A stretch of 21,790 bases of DNA from an uncultured Collinsella sp. (GTDB taxonomy: Bacteria > Actinomycetota > Coriobacteriia > Coriobacteriales > Coriobacteriaceae), in assembly GCA_900541725.1 (NCBI GenBank), contig UQLB01000030.1, positions 1 to 21,790 of the forward strand. Direction: 5' to 3'. Made by a program: the position numbers and the translations under genes. The notes under the pieces are model-generated. The model saw only the letters and a list, made by a program, of their open reading frames with translations, ran no database searches and was not told the origin of the DNA. This document shows, in pieces, positions 21,778 to 21,790 of this stretch; the first letter of the stretch is position 1; each line of letters begins with the position of its first letter.

Positions 21778-21790
21778 AGATGCCGGCGGG

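Noticed and set aside
1..21790. CRISPR array, prophage or insertion sequence
   Set aside because: No regularly spaced repeats, cas genes, phage structural genes or transposase were seen.

Overview
The window is a high-G+C bacterial chromosome segment. It looks like a Coriobacteriia genome, plausibly Collinsella or a close relative. The basis is G+C-rich coding on both strands, Actinobacteria-type gene content, a tRNA with an encoded CCA end, and dispersed intergenic hairpins of a kind I recall from Collinsella. The genus is an inference, because no marker gene such as 16S rRNA is present. I support 20 protein genes and one tRNA-Leu(UAA).

Layout, left to right. 1-471 is non-coding and dense in inverted repeats. 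On the minus strand come a PcrA/UvrD helicase (472-3372) and undecaprenyl-diphosphatase UppP (3706-4680). A plus-strand universal stress protein follows (4928-5365). Next are a visibly A+T-richer HipBA toxin-antitoxin module with two palindromic operators (5456-7055), and a two-component system with a Bce/Gra-like intramembrane-sensing kinase (7098-8822), all on the minus strand. Then come an unrecognised gene (9001-9708) and purH (9955-11562). A GNAT acetyltransferase (11840-12481, plus) faces a DUF2207 membrane protein (12620-14566, minus). GluQRS (15023-16024, plus) probably starts without a leader. It faces a metallophosphoesterase (16040-16765) and a small membrane protein (16851-17090). 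A plus-strand operon encodes a UBA-like/DUF4342 membrane protein, an OmpR-type regulator and a sensor kinase (17449-20074). The right end has a lone PTS EIIB with a VOC protein (minus), a membrane-anchored helical protein (plus) and tRNA-Leu.

The genes fall into housekeeping functions (DNA repair, purine synthesis, cell-wall lipid recycling, tRNA modification) and envelope or stress sensing (two two-component systems, Usp, DUF2207, DUF4342, HipBA). No prophage, CRISPR array, insertion sequence or complete metabolic cluster is visible.

The most unusual signal is non-coding. Three imperfect hairpins of about 100 nt lie just beyond the stop codons of uvrD, uppP and purH, all in the same orientation. 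Two of them (371-469 and 9854-9955) align without gaps over their first 38 nt. All seven substitutions in those 38 nt lie in stems and are compensated on the other arm. The hairpins share tandem G-A mismatches and G-T wobbles that pair well only on the plus strand. A second family forms 49-nt inverted termini of a 301-bp segment at 6-306. These are good candidates for an undescribed structured RNA, or for a mobile or ssDNA-folding repeat.
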